From contig NZ_AP017422.1 in assembly GCF_002355595.1 (NCBI RefSeq), positions 4,278,001-4,342,000 on the forward strand: a stretch of 64,000 nt of DNA. The letters run 5' to 3'. Source of the stretch: Filimonas lacunae (GTDB lineage Bacteria; Bacteroidota; Bacteroidia; Chitinophagales; Chitinophagaceae). A program made the translations under genes and the position numbers. Below, one piece after another: positions 51,683 to 62,200 of this stretch. Position 1 is the stretch's first letter; each line of letters begins with the position of its first letter. A model generated the notes under the pieces. The model was not told the DNA's origin. It saw only the letters and a program-made list of their open reading frames with translations, and searched no databases.

Positions 51683-53071
51683 TTACTGTCTTACATTCTG
51701 TGTAATGTTGGGATTATTTGCCAGTATGGTTTGTGTAAATGGCATCACATACCGCGAAGAAAGTGCGGGCAAGGTGGCCAGCACCGTGCTGTCATCCCCT
51801 TTACGTGTTAAATCCACTGCTGTGGCAGCATCCTGGTTCAGGCGTTTGAGATCGAATAACCGCAGGCCACCATGCATAAACAGCTCGCGCCTTCTTTCTG
51901 CCAACACCAGCCGTAACGCTTCTGATGACGTAGAAGCACTTACCGGAACGTAATACCTTACCCGGTTGGTTGCAATGGTATTTACAATATCCACCGCTCC
52001 GGTTATCTCCCCTTTCCTGGCCAGACATTCGGCTTTGGTAAGCAGCACTTCCGGCGTGGACAGGCTAAAGTCTGTAACAATAGTAGTAGCGCCGTTGTAA
52101 GTAGTAGTGCGCATAGCCCCTGCATAGTCAAACCTAAGACTATAACGCATGTCATAATAACCCAGGTAAGCATATAAAGAAGGGCTGTTCCTTACTGAGT
52201 AGTTATTAAACATCTTATAAAATGTTTGCTCATAGGCTATTTTGGCCATCAGTATTTCCGGGTTATTACGCAGATCTACCAGCTGTGTAGGAATAGCATA
52301 GCCGCTGATATAGTTGGTTACTTTGTTTACCAGGGCCAATGAAGAATCGGCATATAACAGTGCTGAATCGTAGTTGTGCATGTATAAGTATGCCCTGGCT
52401 AATAAAGCATAACCTGCGGCCTTACCTGGATGCAGGATATCCTTGCCTGTGCCAGGCAAGTAAGAATTACTTACTGCTGTTCTCAAATCGCTCACCACCT
52501 GCGAATACACTTCCTGTACGGTAGCCCTGTAAGGTAAAGCAGCCGCATTGGGTGCAAGTACCAGTGGTACCGCCAGATCGGTAAAGGAAGAAGTGGTCTG
52601 ATAGGCAGGACCATATATGTTAGCCAGTTGCAGATAATACCAGCTACGGTGTATCAGGCTTTGAGCTATCACCATATTCCTGTTCTGTACGGTATTGGAA
52701 GTATCGGCCGGCGCGCTTGTCACCTTACTCAATATCACATTCATTTGCAGAATGCGGGTATAAGAACCGGAATACATAAAATCTACATCTGCCGCATTCC
52801 ATATGGTGTTCTGCCATAAATAACTGCGGGTATAGCTATTGTCAATGCTGCCACGCATGTTATTGGTCATATAAGTATCATCACTCATCAGGTCGGTAAG
52901 AAAATAGTTACCAATGCCCAGCGAATCGCTGTTCAGCATTTCCTGAAAGTCTGCAATCGTGCTGGGGTTTACCACCTGCGTAGAAGGTGTTACATCTAAA
53001 AACTTACTACACCCTGTAAAAGCAAAGCAGGTAAGTAAAAAAGCTATTTTATAAAGATGCTGTTTCATCAT
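51683..53071 (-). CDS. SusD/RagB family outer-membrane nutrient-binding lipoprotein
   Basis: 462 residues. The lipobox is in LTCFAFTGCSKFLDVTP, and KFLDVTPSTQVV is the usual SusD N-terminus. TPR-like helices follow (about 120-250), including LIHRSWYYLQLANIYGPAYQ and the PGKAAGYALLARAYLYMHNYDSAL segment found in nearly every SusD. The C-terminal end has LTKAECLARKGEITGAVDIVN and RREL-F-HGGLRLFDLKRL. SusD acts as a lid on the partner SusC barrel and binds the substrate. It is 19 nt after susC. Confidence 0.95.
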   Translation of the reverse strand: MMKQHLYKIAFLLTCFAFTGCSKFLDVTPSTQVVNPSTIADFQEMLNSDSLGIGNYFLTDLMSDDTYMTNNMRGSIDNSYTRSYLWQNTIWNAADVDFMYSGSYTRILQMNVILSKVTSAPADTSNTVQNRNMVIAQSLIHRSWYYLQLANIYGPAYQTTSSFTDLAVPLVLAPNAAALPYRATVQEVYSQVVSDLRTAVSNSYLPGTGKDILHPGKAAGYALLARAYLYMHNYDSALLYADSSLALVNKVTNYISGYAIPTQLVDLRNNPEILMAKIAYEQTFYKMFNNYSVRNSPSLYAYLGYYDMRYSLRFDYAGAMRTTTYNGATTIVTDFSLSTPEVLLTKAECLARKGEITGAVDIVNTIATNRVRYYVPVSASTSSEALRLVLAERRRELFMHGGLRLFDLKRLNQDAATAVDLTRKGDDSTVLATLPALSSRYVMPFTQTILANNPNITQNVRQ

Positions 53072-53090
53072 TTACATTTGAGTTAGTGGA

Positions 53091-56000
53091 TTAAAGGCCT
53101 ATCATCAGGCTACAGGAATATTGTTTGGGAATAGGCAGGCCTATAATACCATTGCTGCCTACTACTGCCGGGTCCAGTTTATACTTATTCTTTACCCACA
53201 CAGCCACGTTTTGCATTTGCACGGTAAGCATAACACTATTCAGTTTCAGATGCTGGATCATTTTCTGTGGCACACGCCAGCCTGCCATTATTTCCTGTAA
53301 CCGAACATAGTCGGCCGAGGTAATACTATTGGTAGAGTTGTTGGCAACAAATGCCCGGTAAGTACCTTCTCCATTTGCCGACATAGCAGGCACATCTGTA
53401 TACAGTTCGTCGCCCGGCTTTTTCCAACGGTTCCTGATCAATGCGCTGTTCACCAGCGTTCCGGAAGAGGTAGGAATATACCTTTTCATAACAGCGCCCC
53501 AGCTAAAGGTGAGGGCTGCCCTTGCAAAAAACTGACCCAGCGTTACTTCCTGTATCAGCCCACCGTTCCAGGGAGCTTTTAGCACACCTGCATAGGTAAG
53601 AGAAGAGGTAAGCGTAGCGCTATCCAAGGCAGTTGTTTTTTCCCCTTTGGTATTATAGATCTGTGGGTTACCCTGATTGTCTAATCCCGCCCATTTATAG
53701 GCCCATATGTTAGAGGTACTGTATCCATCCCGGTAAGCAGTAGCATATTGGTTGGTACCTGTAAAACCAGTTCTAGGTACCGATTTGGCGATATTTACAT
53801 TGTAAGCCCCGTTTAACGTAATGGAATAACTTACCTTTTGTGTTTTTACCACGCTGGTTTTTAAAAAGAACTCCACACCCTTGTTTACGATATTACTGTA
53901 GGCAACCTGTGACCCCAAACCGCTGGCTACATCTGAGCTAACAGAAACGGTGCTGTTCAACCCTGAAGTGGTTTTATTGTAGTATCGCAGGTCTACCATG
54001 TACTTATCGTCCTGAATACCTATCCTTGCCCTTACCTCGTAGTTGATATTCTTGGGAGGAAGTACATTAAATGTACTGTTGGTAGCCATGCTGTAGCTAC
54101 CCCCGCTGGAAGCATTGGTACCCATCATTAACCCTAAGCCCTGATAAGGACTTACGTTTTGAACTATCACCTCGGCTTCGAGCGTGGAGATACGTTTAGA
54201 ATGGAAGAAAGATTCTTTGGCAATATTGTACTTGGCTTCACCATTCACCTGCGATTGTCCTTCCGGAGATTTGCTGTAGCTCACTCCCATAGAGAAGAGT
54301 CCATTTCTTAAATTGGCTTTGGCACTGGCACTTACGTAATGAATAGTAGTATCAACTCCGGAAGCACTGCTTAACCCGGTCATTTTTTGTGTATTGTAAG
54401 CTGCCGACAATTCAAACTTTCCCTGTAACAATGCCAGTTTTAGCCGTTGGTACACATTCTGTGAACGTTGGCCCTTTTGCTGGGTAGGCGAAGCGCTGTT
54501 TACCCAGATAGCATAATTGCTCCAATATACCTGCTGATAACGTGCTGCATTATAAATAACCGGTAAGTCAGGCATTTTATTACCTACTACGCCTGTAGAA
54601 AAGCCGATATTATCCAGCCAGCTGTTTAACGGACGCTTTAGCACATCTACCGATCCGTCGATATAATAGTTAGACATCACAGAATACTTTTTATCCTGTC
54701 CGTAATTAGGATTGTATACACTGTTATAAGAACCGGAGAGAGTTACCCTGTTATCATATTTATAGCTGGCCGCCGCGTTCCAGTTTATGTTCCTGGAATT
54801 GGTATTGAGCATATTGGTAGGCACTGCCAGACTGGAAGGATATACTGTAGCGCCCTGGCCGGGAAACAACACATAGTAATTGCTTACCGCAGCATTAGGA
54901 TCGGGCGTGGGTAAAAAAATGGGAGCTCCGGTTTTGGTAATGGTGTTATAACCATACAAGGTATAGGCATCAGGTCTTCTGTAACTAACGCTGGCCGCAC
55001 CTCCACCTATAGCCAGGCTAACCTCGCTTTTACCAAAGGTTCTGCTGTAATCCAGCCCCGTGCGCACGTTCCACTCTTTGTTAATGCTTTTGCCTTGTTT
55101 AAAAATGTTACCATAGGGTACATAAAAGTTAATACCGGTGCTTTTGTACTCACCATACTGGTTATAGGTTTGCCTGGCCAGGCTGGATTCTTTATCATAA
55201 AAATCTTCCGTAGTATTATTCTGTTGCGTATAGTATACCGCAGCGTTCCATTGTATGCCTGGCAACAGTTTCCAGTTGAGGTTAAACCGGGTTTGTCCCT
55301 GGTAGTTTTTAGTAGTGCTTTTGTTAATGAGGGCGTCCTCTAAAATGTTCTCGGCATTATTCTTATATCCCAGCGACATAATTTTAGCATTAGCATCGGG
55401 GTTAAGCGAATAATAATCGTACACATAATTACCACTGTTATCCAGCAACATCTGGTAAGGCTGTAAGCTTAAGCTGCTGGGGTTTAAGTTATAGCCGGCG
55501 CGGGAATGCATACTGGCTACATATACCAGCCAGCTAATGTTCAGCTTATCCTGTAACAGGTTAAAAGAATTGTTGAGGTTAAGGCTAAAGGTTTTATTAT
55601 ATCCTTTCAGGTTGTTGTCCTGGTTATTGCTATAACCACCCATAAAAGAGAATTTATAATTCCTGGTTCCGCCGTTCATCGACAGGTTGTGGCTTTGGCT
55701 AAAAGCATTCTGTTGCAACTGACGCAGCTGTGATTCATTATCCAGTTTCCCTAACGAATCCCAGGATTGCTGAAACGCACCTTTACTAATAAGATTGTTA
55801 TGTAAGCGGGCCAGCAACAACGAAGCAGGCGAATTATGAAAAGAGGTTACCGGATTGTAAGTGTTCTGACTAACAAACATGGAATCGGCCTGTAACATAT
55901 AATCCAGCACATCGGCGGTATTAGGCAGCTGTAGTTTTTCCCTGTTAAACCGGGATGCAGGTGTATAATACAGGTTGGAAGAATAATTCAGCTGTATCTG

Positions 56001-57236
56001 CCCGCTTTTACCTTGTTTGGTGCGAATCATAATAATACCGGTGGTGGCCCTTGGCCCCCATTTTATCAGTTCTTTCGGGTCTTTGATCACCTCCACTGAT
56101 TCTACGTTGTTCATGGGAAAATCGGACGGGAAACCATCTTTAGGAAAACCGTCGATGACCACCAGCATGCTGGTAGCATTGCCGGCAAAAGAATTTACCC
56201 CCCTCAACTCAGGCACCACTGTGGTAGACACACGGGTAACCGTAGTAAGATGATATATATCCGCATTCATCCAGCTGGGAATGTTGCCACTGAGTTTGGC
56301 ATTGATAATTTCCTGCCCGTTAGGATTGCTGCGCAAAAACTGATCTAAGGTCATGTTTGTCCACAACGTACGGGGATTATAAGAAGCAACATTGGTAACG
56401 ATAACGTTGGTAGAAGTAACCGTTTGTAATGTTAACCCCGGAACAGTGCCTTGTAACACCTGTCCCAGGTTCATATAACTTCTGTTGGTAAGATCGATGT
56501 GCGTAGTAGGGTCTTTTCTGCTGGCAACAGATGATACTTTTACATTTTGCAGTAAAGAGCCACCTATAGGTTCCATATGCACAAGCAAAAAGCCTTCCCC
56601 ATCATAACGCAGTTCCATATCGGTAAAGCCCTCTCCCGAAAAGTTGATGATGGTGCCATTGGTGCCGGGTATAGAAAACTCACCCTGGTCGTTGGTATAG
56701 GTATAGAAATAACTTTGATCGTATTGTATCATAACACCTGCCAGTGGCCTGTTCTTATAATCTAATACACGGCCTTTTATCTGCTCCTGGCTTCCGGCCA
56801 CGGGCAACAGGGCATTGATACTACCCGCGTCAGCCTTCCTGGTGCTTTTGGGCGTAACTACTATAGTTTTATTGGCAATGGAATAGTTTACCGGCAGCTT
56901 TTCAAAAAGCCTTTTTAACAGTTTGTCTAATGGTTCTTTTTCGGCTTTGATGGTCACCTTCTTTACATCACGCAGCAACGCCTGGTTGTAGAATACATCG
57001 TAGTCCGATTGTGTTTTAATTTCATCCAACACCCTACTCAACGGCGCATCGGTAATATCCAGTGTTATTTCCTGGGCCGTTACAGTGGCAACCGATACAA
57101 TACATAGCACCAGCAGCAACCATAGCCGCTTGAAGTTGTTTTGTAAAAGAGCACGCAAAAGGCCGTGCCGGCTTACCGTTAAAACCCGGTAAGTTGGGGT
57201 AATAGAATGCCTGTCTCCATTTTGCAGAGTGTACAT
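53091..57236 (-). CDS. SusC/RagA family TonB-dependent outer-membrane receptor with STN domain and a plug insertion
   Basis: 1381 residues from the ATG at 57236; a TTG 24 nt upstream is not needed. An N-terminal extension leads to the signal sequence (37-54: KRLWLLLVLCIVSVATVT). An STN domain (about 57-130) suits a transducer that signals to FecR. Then come a carboxypeptidase-like domain (about 153-222), the plug (about 240-410; ATSMLVVIDGFPKDG and VEVIKDPKELIKWGPRATTGIIMI) and a long beta-barrel. Between LQGTVPGLTL (about 261-270) and RGVNSF (about 345) lie ~70 residues not seen in typical SusC plugs. The gene is 65 nt after fecR and 19 nt before susD. Substrate unknown. Confidence 0.95.
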   Translation of the reverse strand: MYTLQNGDRHSITPTYRVLTVSRHGLLRALLQNNFKRLWLLLVLCIVSVATVTAQEITLDITDAPLSRVLDEIKTQSDYDVFYNQALLRDVKKVTIKAEKEPLDKLLKRLFEKLPVNYSIANKTIVVTPKSTRKADAGSINALLPVAGSQEQIKGRVLDYKNRPLAGVMIQYDQSYFYTYTNDQGEFSIPGTNGTIINFSGEGFTDMELRYDGEGFLLVHMEPIGGSLLQNVKVSSVASRKDPTTHIDLTNRSYMNLGQVLQGTVPGLTLQTVTSTNVIVTNVASYNPRTLWTNMTLDQFLRSNPNGQEIINAKLSGNIPSWMNADIYHLTTVTRVSTTVVPELRGVNSFAGNATSMLVVIDGFPKDGFPSDFPMNNVESVEVIKDPKELIKWGPRATTGIIMIRTKQGKSGQIQLNYSSNLYYTPASRFNREKLQLPNTADVLDYMLQADSMFVSQNTYNPVTSFHNSPASLLLARLHNNLISKGAFQQSWDSLGKLDNESQLRQLQQNAFSQSHNLSMNGGTRNYKFSFMGGYSNNQDNNLKGYNKTFSLNLNNSFNLLQDKLNISWLVYVASMHSRAGYNLNPSSLSLQPYQMLLDNSGNYVYDYYSLNPDANAKIMSLGYKNNAENILEDALINKSTTKNYQGQTRFNLNWKLLPGIQWNAAVYYTQQNNTTEDFYDKESSLARQTYNQYGEYKSTGINFYVPYGNIFKQGKSINKEWNVRTGLDYSRTFGKSEVSLAIGGGAASVSYRRPDAYTLYGYNTITKTGAPIFLPTPDPNAAVSNYYVLFPGQGATVYPSSLAVPTNMLNTNSRNINWNAAASYKYDNRVTLSGSYNSVYNPNYGQDKKYSVMSNYYIDGSVDVLKRPLNSWLDNIGFSTGVVGNKMPDLPVIYNAARYQQVYWSNYAIWVNSASPTQQKGQRSQNVYQRLKLALLQGKFELSAAYNTQKMTGLSSASGVDTTIHYVSASAKANLRNGLFSMGVSYSKSPEGQSQVNGEAKYNIAKESFFHSKRISTLEAEVIVQNVSPYQGLGLMMGTNASSGGSYSMATNSTFNVLPPKNINYEVRARIGIQDDKYMVDLRYYNKTTSGLNSTVSVSSDVASGLGSQVAYSNIVNKGVEFFLKTSVVKTQKVSYSITLNGAYNVNIAKSVPRTGFTGTNQYATAYRDGYSTSNIWAYKWAGLDNQGNPQIYNTKGEKTTALDSATLTSSLTYAGVLKAPWNGGLIQEVTLGQFFARAALTFSWGAVMKRYIPTSSGTLVNSALIRNRWKKPGDELYTDVPAMSANGEGTYRAFVANNSTNSITSADYVRLQEIMAGWRVPQKMIQHLKLNSVMLTVQMQNVAVWVKNKYKLDPAVVGSNGIIGLPIPKQYSCSLMIGL

Positions 57237-57301
57237 AATAAGCAGTTTTGTTTTAATCAATAGAGGGAAGGGACGAACGCAGTTACATAGCTATATCATT
57301 A

Positions 57302-58453
57302 TTATTTCACATAAAGTGTGTTTTCTTTCAGCACACAGTGTATGCCACTGAGAGATAGCACCTTTATTACTTCGGATAAATTCTGGTTCATAGGAGTAGA
57401 ACCGGTAAATACAATATTCCTGTTAACATTATCGGCATACACTACCGTTATACCATACCATCTTTCAATGGACCGCATAATTTCGTCCAGCTTCATGTTA
57501 TCAAATACAAACTTATTCTTCAGCCAGCCCGTTGCATTATCAGCGTCCACCTCCACCACCTTCAACTCCTCTGTACTTCTGGGTTTTATAGCTGCCTGGT
57601 TAGGCTTCAATAACGATTGTTTCCCACCTGCATGCACACTTACACTTCCTTCTATTAACGTAGTGGCAATAGCCGGTTCATCCGCATAAGCATTAATAGT
57701 AAACCGCGTACCTAACACATTCACTTCTACCCCGTCCACTTTTACCATAAAAGGCGCTTTCGCCTGCTGCACAATATCAAAATACGCCTCCCCTTTCAGT
57801 TCCACTAAACGTATCCCTTTTTCAAAGTTCAACGGGTAACGTATTTCAGAGCCTGCATTCAACCACACCTCACTGCCATCAGGCAGTTGCACACGATAAC
57901 GTCTGCCCCTGTTGGTAGTAGCGGTATTATATATGTTACCCACACCTTTACCTTCATAACGCAGCGTTCCATTTTCCTTAATCACTTTTATCCCCTGCTC
58001 CACCGAAACCACACCATCCTGTAACGTATCCAGCAGCAACTTTCTGCCATCATTCATGGTAAGCACCAACCCCGCCTGTCCAGGCTTTTTATCACTCACC
58101 ACATTAGCCAGTTGCGGTACTTTTTTAGACGGGAAAAACAGCACATAGGATAGAATACAAGCCACAATTACCGCAGCCGCACCAGACAGGTAAATAATAG
58201 TAGCACGTTTAACAGAGCGCACCTTTGCTGGTTGGGTGAAACGAACGGCCGGGTCTTCTTTGGCAATCTCCTGCTCTATAGCGCTCAGCACCTGCAAACG
58301 ATGTTGCTCACGATCTTCCGCTATAGCAGCAGGCACCAGCACATCCGCTCCCTGGTTATCGCTATACCAGGCCGCGTATAAATCCATCTCTTCGCGGGTA
58401 ATGGTGCCGTTAAGCCATTTTTTCTCTAAGCTTGTCAGTAATTCTTCATTCAT
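57302..58453 (-). CDS. FecR family anti-sigma factor/signal transducer
   Basis: 383 residues from the ATG at 58453. A cytoplasmic N-terminal part (about 1-80; KKWLNGTITREEMDLYAAWY) binds the sigma factor. One TM helix (84-107; TIIYLSGAAAVIVACILSYV) follows. The periplasmic FecR domain (about 180-275; VQLPDGSEVWLNAGSEIRYP and ELKGEAYFDI) and a DUF4974-type C-terminal domain (about 315-383; NKFVFDNMKLDEIMRSIERW) receive the signal from the SusC STN domain. It sits 54 nt after the sigma gene and 65 nt before susC, the usual order. Confidence 0.95.
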   Translation of the reverse strand: MNEELLTSLEKKWLNGTITREEMDLYAAWYSDNQGADVLVPAAIAEDREQHRLQVLSAIEQEIAKEDPAVRFTQPAKVRSVKRATIIYLSGAAAVIVACILSYVLFFPSKKVPQLANVVSDKKPGQAGLVLTMNDGRKLLLDTLQDGVVSVEQGIKVIKENGTLRYEGKGVGNIYNTATTNRGRRYRVQLPDGSEVWLNAGSEIRYPLNFEKGIRLVELKGEAYFDIVQQAKAPFMVKVDGVEVNVLGTRFTINAYADEPAIATTLIEGSVSVHAGGKQSLLKPNQAAIKPRSTEELKVVEVDADNATGWLKNKFVFDNMKLDEIMRSIERWYGITVVYADNVNRNIVFTGSTPMNQNLSEVIKVLSLSGIHCVLKENTLYVK

Positions 58454-58507
58454 ATTCAACAATAGCAGCTGTTTCTATACCTATAGTCAAAAAAGAAGAA
58501 GGCACCC

Positions 58508-59101
58508 CTATATCATTTCCAATATATTTTTAAAAACAATGTGTAGCGGGCTGAAATATTTCAATTTTTCGCGTAAAACACGCAGTGCCCGGGTGAGATT
58601 GGCTTCCACGGCCTTTTCGGATATATCTAATTGAGAGGCTATTTCTTTGTTGCTGAATCCATCGTGACGACTCATCTGGTACACCAGCCGGCATTTTTCG
58701 GGCAGCCCCGTAACAATGGTTTCCAGCTGTTGCTGCAACTCCTGGAAAGAAAGGGTTTCATGCGCATTGGCAGGCGCCACGAAGGAATCATCGGTGTACT
58801 CTCCGGATTTTTGCCGGGCTTTAGTCCGTTCCAGGCGAGCGTTGATAACTTTATACTTGAGCGCAGCAGCCAGGTATATGTTAGCAGTTTTCTGTATAAC
58901 AATCTTTTCCCTACGGGTCCACACATCAATAAACAGGTTTTGCACTACTTCCTGTGCCAGAAAAACATCGTTCAGTTTATTACTGGCCACTACCAGCAGT
59001 TTTTCCCAATAACGGTTATACAGCTCGGCAAAAGCCCAATGCTTCCCATCCTTTATCTGCGTAAACAGCTCTTCATCAGAATATTCGCGGATGGACTGCA
59101 T
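58508..59101 (-). CDS. ECF sigma-70 factor (Bacteroidota Sus-type)
   Basis: 197 residues. The region-2 helices are in AFAELYNRYWEKLLVVASNK and LAQEVVQNLFIDVWTRRE (about 20-63). Region 4 has LVYQMSRHDGFSNKEIASQL and DISEKAVEANLTRALRVL (about 139-176), a helix-turn-helix. It heads the operon with fecR and susCD, the usual arrangement for a sigma factor released when the outer-membrane receptor binds its substrate. Its own promoter was not identified in the 148-bp upstream gap. Confidence 0.95.
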   Translation of the reverse strand: MQSIREYSDEELFTQIKDGKHWAFAELYNRYWEKLLVVASNKLNDVFLAQEVVQNLFIDVWTRREKIVIQKTANIYLAAALKYKVINARLERTKARQKSGEYTDDSFVAPANAHETLSFQELQQQLETIVTGLPEKCRLVYQMSRHDGFSNKEIASQLDISEKAVEANLTRALRVLREKLKYFSPLHIVFKNILEMI

Positions 59102-59194
59102 GAGTAATTCTACTTATTTGAATGTGTCCCCAAAAAAAGGAATTAAATAGTATTCTACCAAAAGCGGCTGTAAACAGAAAAACAGACATGACAC

Positions 59195-59231
59195 AAAAAT
59201 GCCACCCCATATATATGAGGCGGCATTTTTT
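59195..59231 (-). terminator. Terminator after the glycosidase-like gene
   Basis: AAAAATGCCACCCCAT (59195-59210) faces ATGAGGCGGCATTTTT. The two non-complementary positions read A/C and C/A on the plus strand but G-U wobble pairs on the minus-strand RNA. The hairpin therefore suits a minus-strand transcript ending 19 nt past the stop at 59250, and it separates this gene from the sigma operon. Confidence 0.85.
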
Positions 59232-59249
59232 ATAGTTGAAAACAACATT

Positions 59250-62200
59250 TTATAGCACTACCGACACTGCCATTAAACCAATGACTACATCATTGGTAAG
59301 GGTTTCCAGTTGTAAATGATCCAGTACTTTATGGGGGTCCAGCACCATATCCAGCACCGTAGCGGCACCCCCTTCGATGGCGCGGTTACTGAAACCTTTA
59401 ATGGAACTGTATTTAGGCAGCGTAAAACCCACCTGCCCGGTTTTCAGGTACACACGCAACGGGCGTGGCGTTTGTAAACTAAAAGCTCCCCCGTTATCTT
59501 CATAATCCTGTTCTATCGGACACCAGTTTTCCGGATTCTTCAGGTTCAGCACACCACTGGTGCCATCTTTATAATACACCGTAACCCTGCCATTCACCAA
59601 CTGGCTTTGCATGGGATTGGTGCTGCCTGCCATTAACAGGTATATGTGGCTCCCTTTGCCCGTTAAAGGCACAGTAGCTGTATCAGGATAGTTATCCCAT
59701 TTAGAGGTGTAAATGATGTTATTGGCATTGCTATCGGCCGGTGTAGCAAACACAATCCCCTGTGGCAGCGTGAATCTGTTGCTGCCTCCTGCTGCTTTGC
59801 GCAAACCACTATTATCAATATCGGCCTGTATCAGCGGATAACACCAGTTACCTATACCCTGTACAGGCAATTGCAACGTGGGCGATTGCGGACGTGGTGA
59901 GAGATAATTGTTTTTAAAGATGCGGGTAAGCTTATCATTGAACAATGCCCCCAGCGCCACGGAGCTACTCTTTTGATCCGTGGTTACATTCCAGTTAATT
60001 ATGGTAGTATCCAGCCTGCTGCCATCATCGCCTATCCATTGTATACGATTGGTTCCTGTAATCACAGAGATTGCTGACACATCCACCTTCATCCCTTGCT
60101 TTCCCGCAGGAATACTGATCTTTTGTATAAAGGCACGGCTGCCGTCATTCACCTGCACCGTACCATTTACTGCACCGGATGCTGCATTATACAGGGTAAA
60201 TGCCAATGCATTCACAGGCTGTTGTTTGGTAGCAGCTATGCTTATAGCCTGTTGCTGGTAAAAATCTACCGCATGCCACCATTGCAGCTGGCCTTGTTTT
60301 AATAACAGGAAAAAGGTATGCGCCCCCGGTGTTGCTACCGGCTGTGCCGCCAGGCGATGCGCCTGTAGCTGATGCGTTTGCAATACCTGCTGCGGATCGT
60401 ACACATCCAGTATGGTAGCATTAGCTGTATTACAGGCAAACAGCTGTTGCCCCAAACGGATACTATCATATGCCGGCTTCTCAGGCGCCACTCCTTTCCA
60501 GCGAATGACTACATGCCAGCTTGTAGTGGCAGGCGCGGCTAATTCGATAGCCGGTTGACCTACCTGCACTATTAGCTTCCATTGTACAGGTTTGCCATTA
60601 ATGGTTACCTGCTGCACCTGTGTAAATGGCGCATTCACTACCATTTTCAAATGCAGGGGTTTGGCAAAAGTGGAGGTAATAGTATAATCGTCTGTAGTGC
60701 CTGTTCGCTGAAACTGCAAGCGGGTATCCGGCAATTGTATAGCCGCCTGCTTCCAGGCAGTGGGAAAGCCCGGGTGAATGGTAAGCGTATCGCGCATAGC
60801 ATCGGGCACAATACCAAATAACCCTTCTACCAATGAACGTGCAGCCATACCTATCGGATCTCCAAAATCGCGGTACAACTCTCCTCTTGCAGCATCATAC
60901 TTCGATAACTGCGGAAAACCACCGGGGCTGGCACTCATGTACATCGATTCTATCATAGCACTCCGCCATAAACGGAAAGCGGCGTCAGAACGGTTGCCCT
61001 GCCAGTAAGCCAATGCCGTGTGCAGGTTTTCGGCCAGCGCCACATTGTTCAGCGACCAATCGTAGGGTTGCCAGTTGGTGGTGGCTAACAGGTATAAAGA
61101 AGGAGTAGTTTCTCCCTTTACATGCACGGGCAAATGCGGTATATGTGTATCGATGTAACGTAAGCTCTGGTAAGCCTGAAAAGCATCCGGCACCCTCGAG
61201 TCTATGGCATGATAGATAGTCCATAAAGCCGCAGACGGATGCAGCTGCTGGTTGCCCAATGCATCTTTGTATTCTGCATACCAGCCCTTTTCGGGCATCC
61301 ACAGTTTGGATTGAATAGCCTGATAAATTTTATCTGCTTCCTTTTCATACAAGCTGGCATCTTCCCCTATCACCTTTGCCAGGAAAGCCGCTTCGCGGTT
61401 GGCAAAATAGTTATAAGAAGTAGAATGCGTTACCGCACCACCGCTGTATTGTAAAGCATCACTGGCCCATATGCAGCAATAAGCATCATATAAACCATCA
61501 TTATCCATATCAAAATTACGCTTCTCCCAGGCCAGGTGCCTTTGCAGCAACGGCCACATTTGTTTTACATAAGCCGTATCACCGGTCCAGTTAAAATGAC
61601 GCAGCAACTGATCTACAAACACCAGGTTCATATCGTAGTGATGCGCCCGGAAATCGCCATTGGGATTGCGACAGATATAACCACTACTAAACAGAGACGT
61701 GCCCAGCTTTTCCAGCTGTCGTGCCAGGTGCAGCGCAGTATCGGCTACTACCGGTGCAGTAGCGGGTTCAGTTAACTGAGATAACGCATAGCTGCTAAAG
61801 TGCGCCCTGGCCCTGTCGTGCCTGCCTAAAGGATCGGCTACATACGGGCCACGCCACGCATTTAGTCGCATGCGCCAGGCTACTGCACCATGCAGGTAGG
61901 TAGGGTATTCCCAAATGCCATCTTCCGCCATGCTTAATGCACTGCCAAGCGTATTGATATATGCATCCGGCGTTTTTACCTGTATCCGTTCCGCCAGCGC
62001 TTTGCGCGCCGCTTCTGCTTTATCAAATGCCCCTGCCAGCTCTTCATATGTTTTAACGCCTGCATCAGGTTTTCCAATATAGAAATATCCCTGAAAGCCA
62101 GTAAGGGGTAATGAACCTGCCACGATAGGTGTGCCGGACACCACTGCACTTAAACAAACAGCCGGATTTTCCTGCCTGACAGCATCCGCCATTTTTAACA

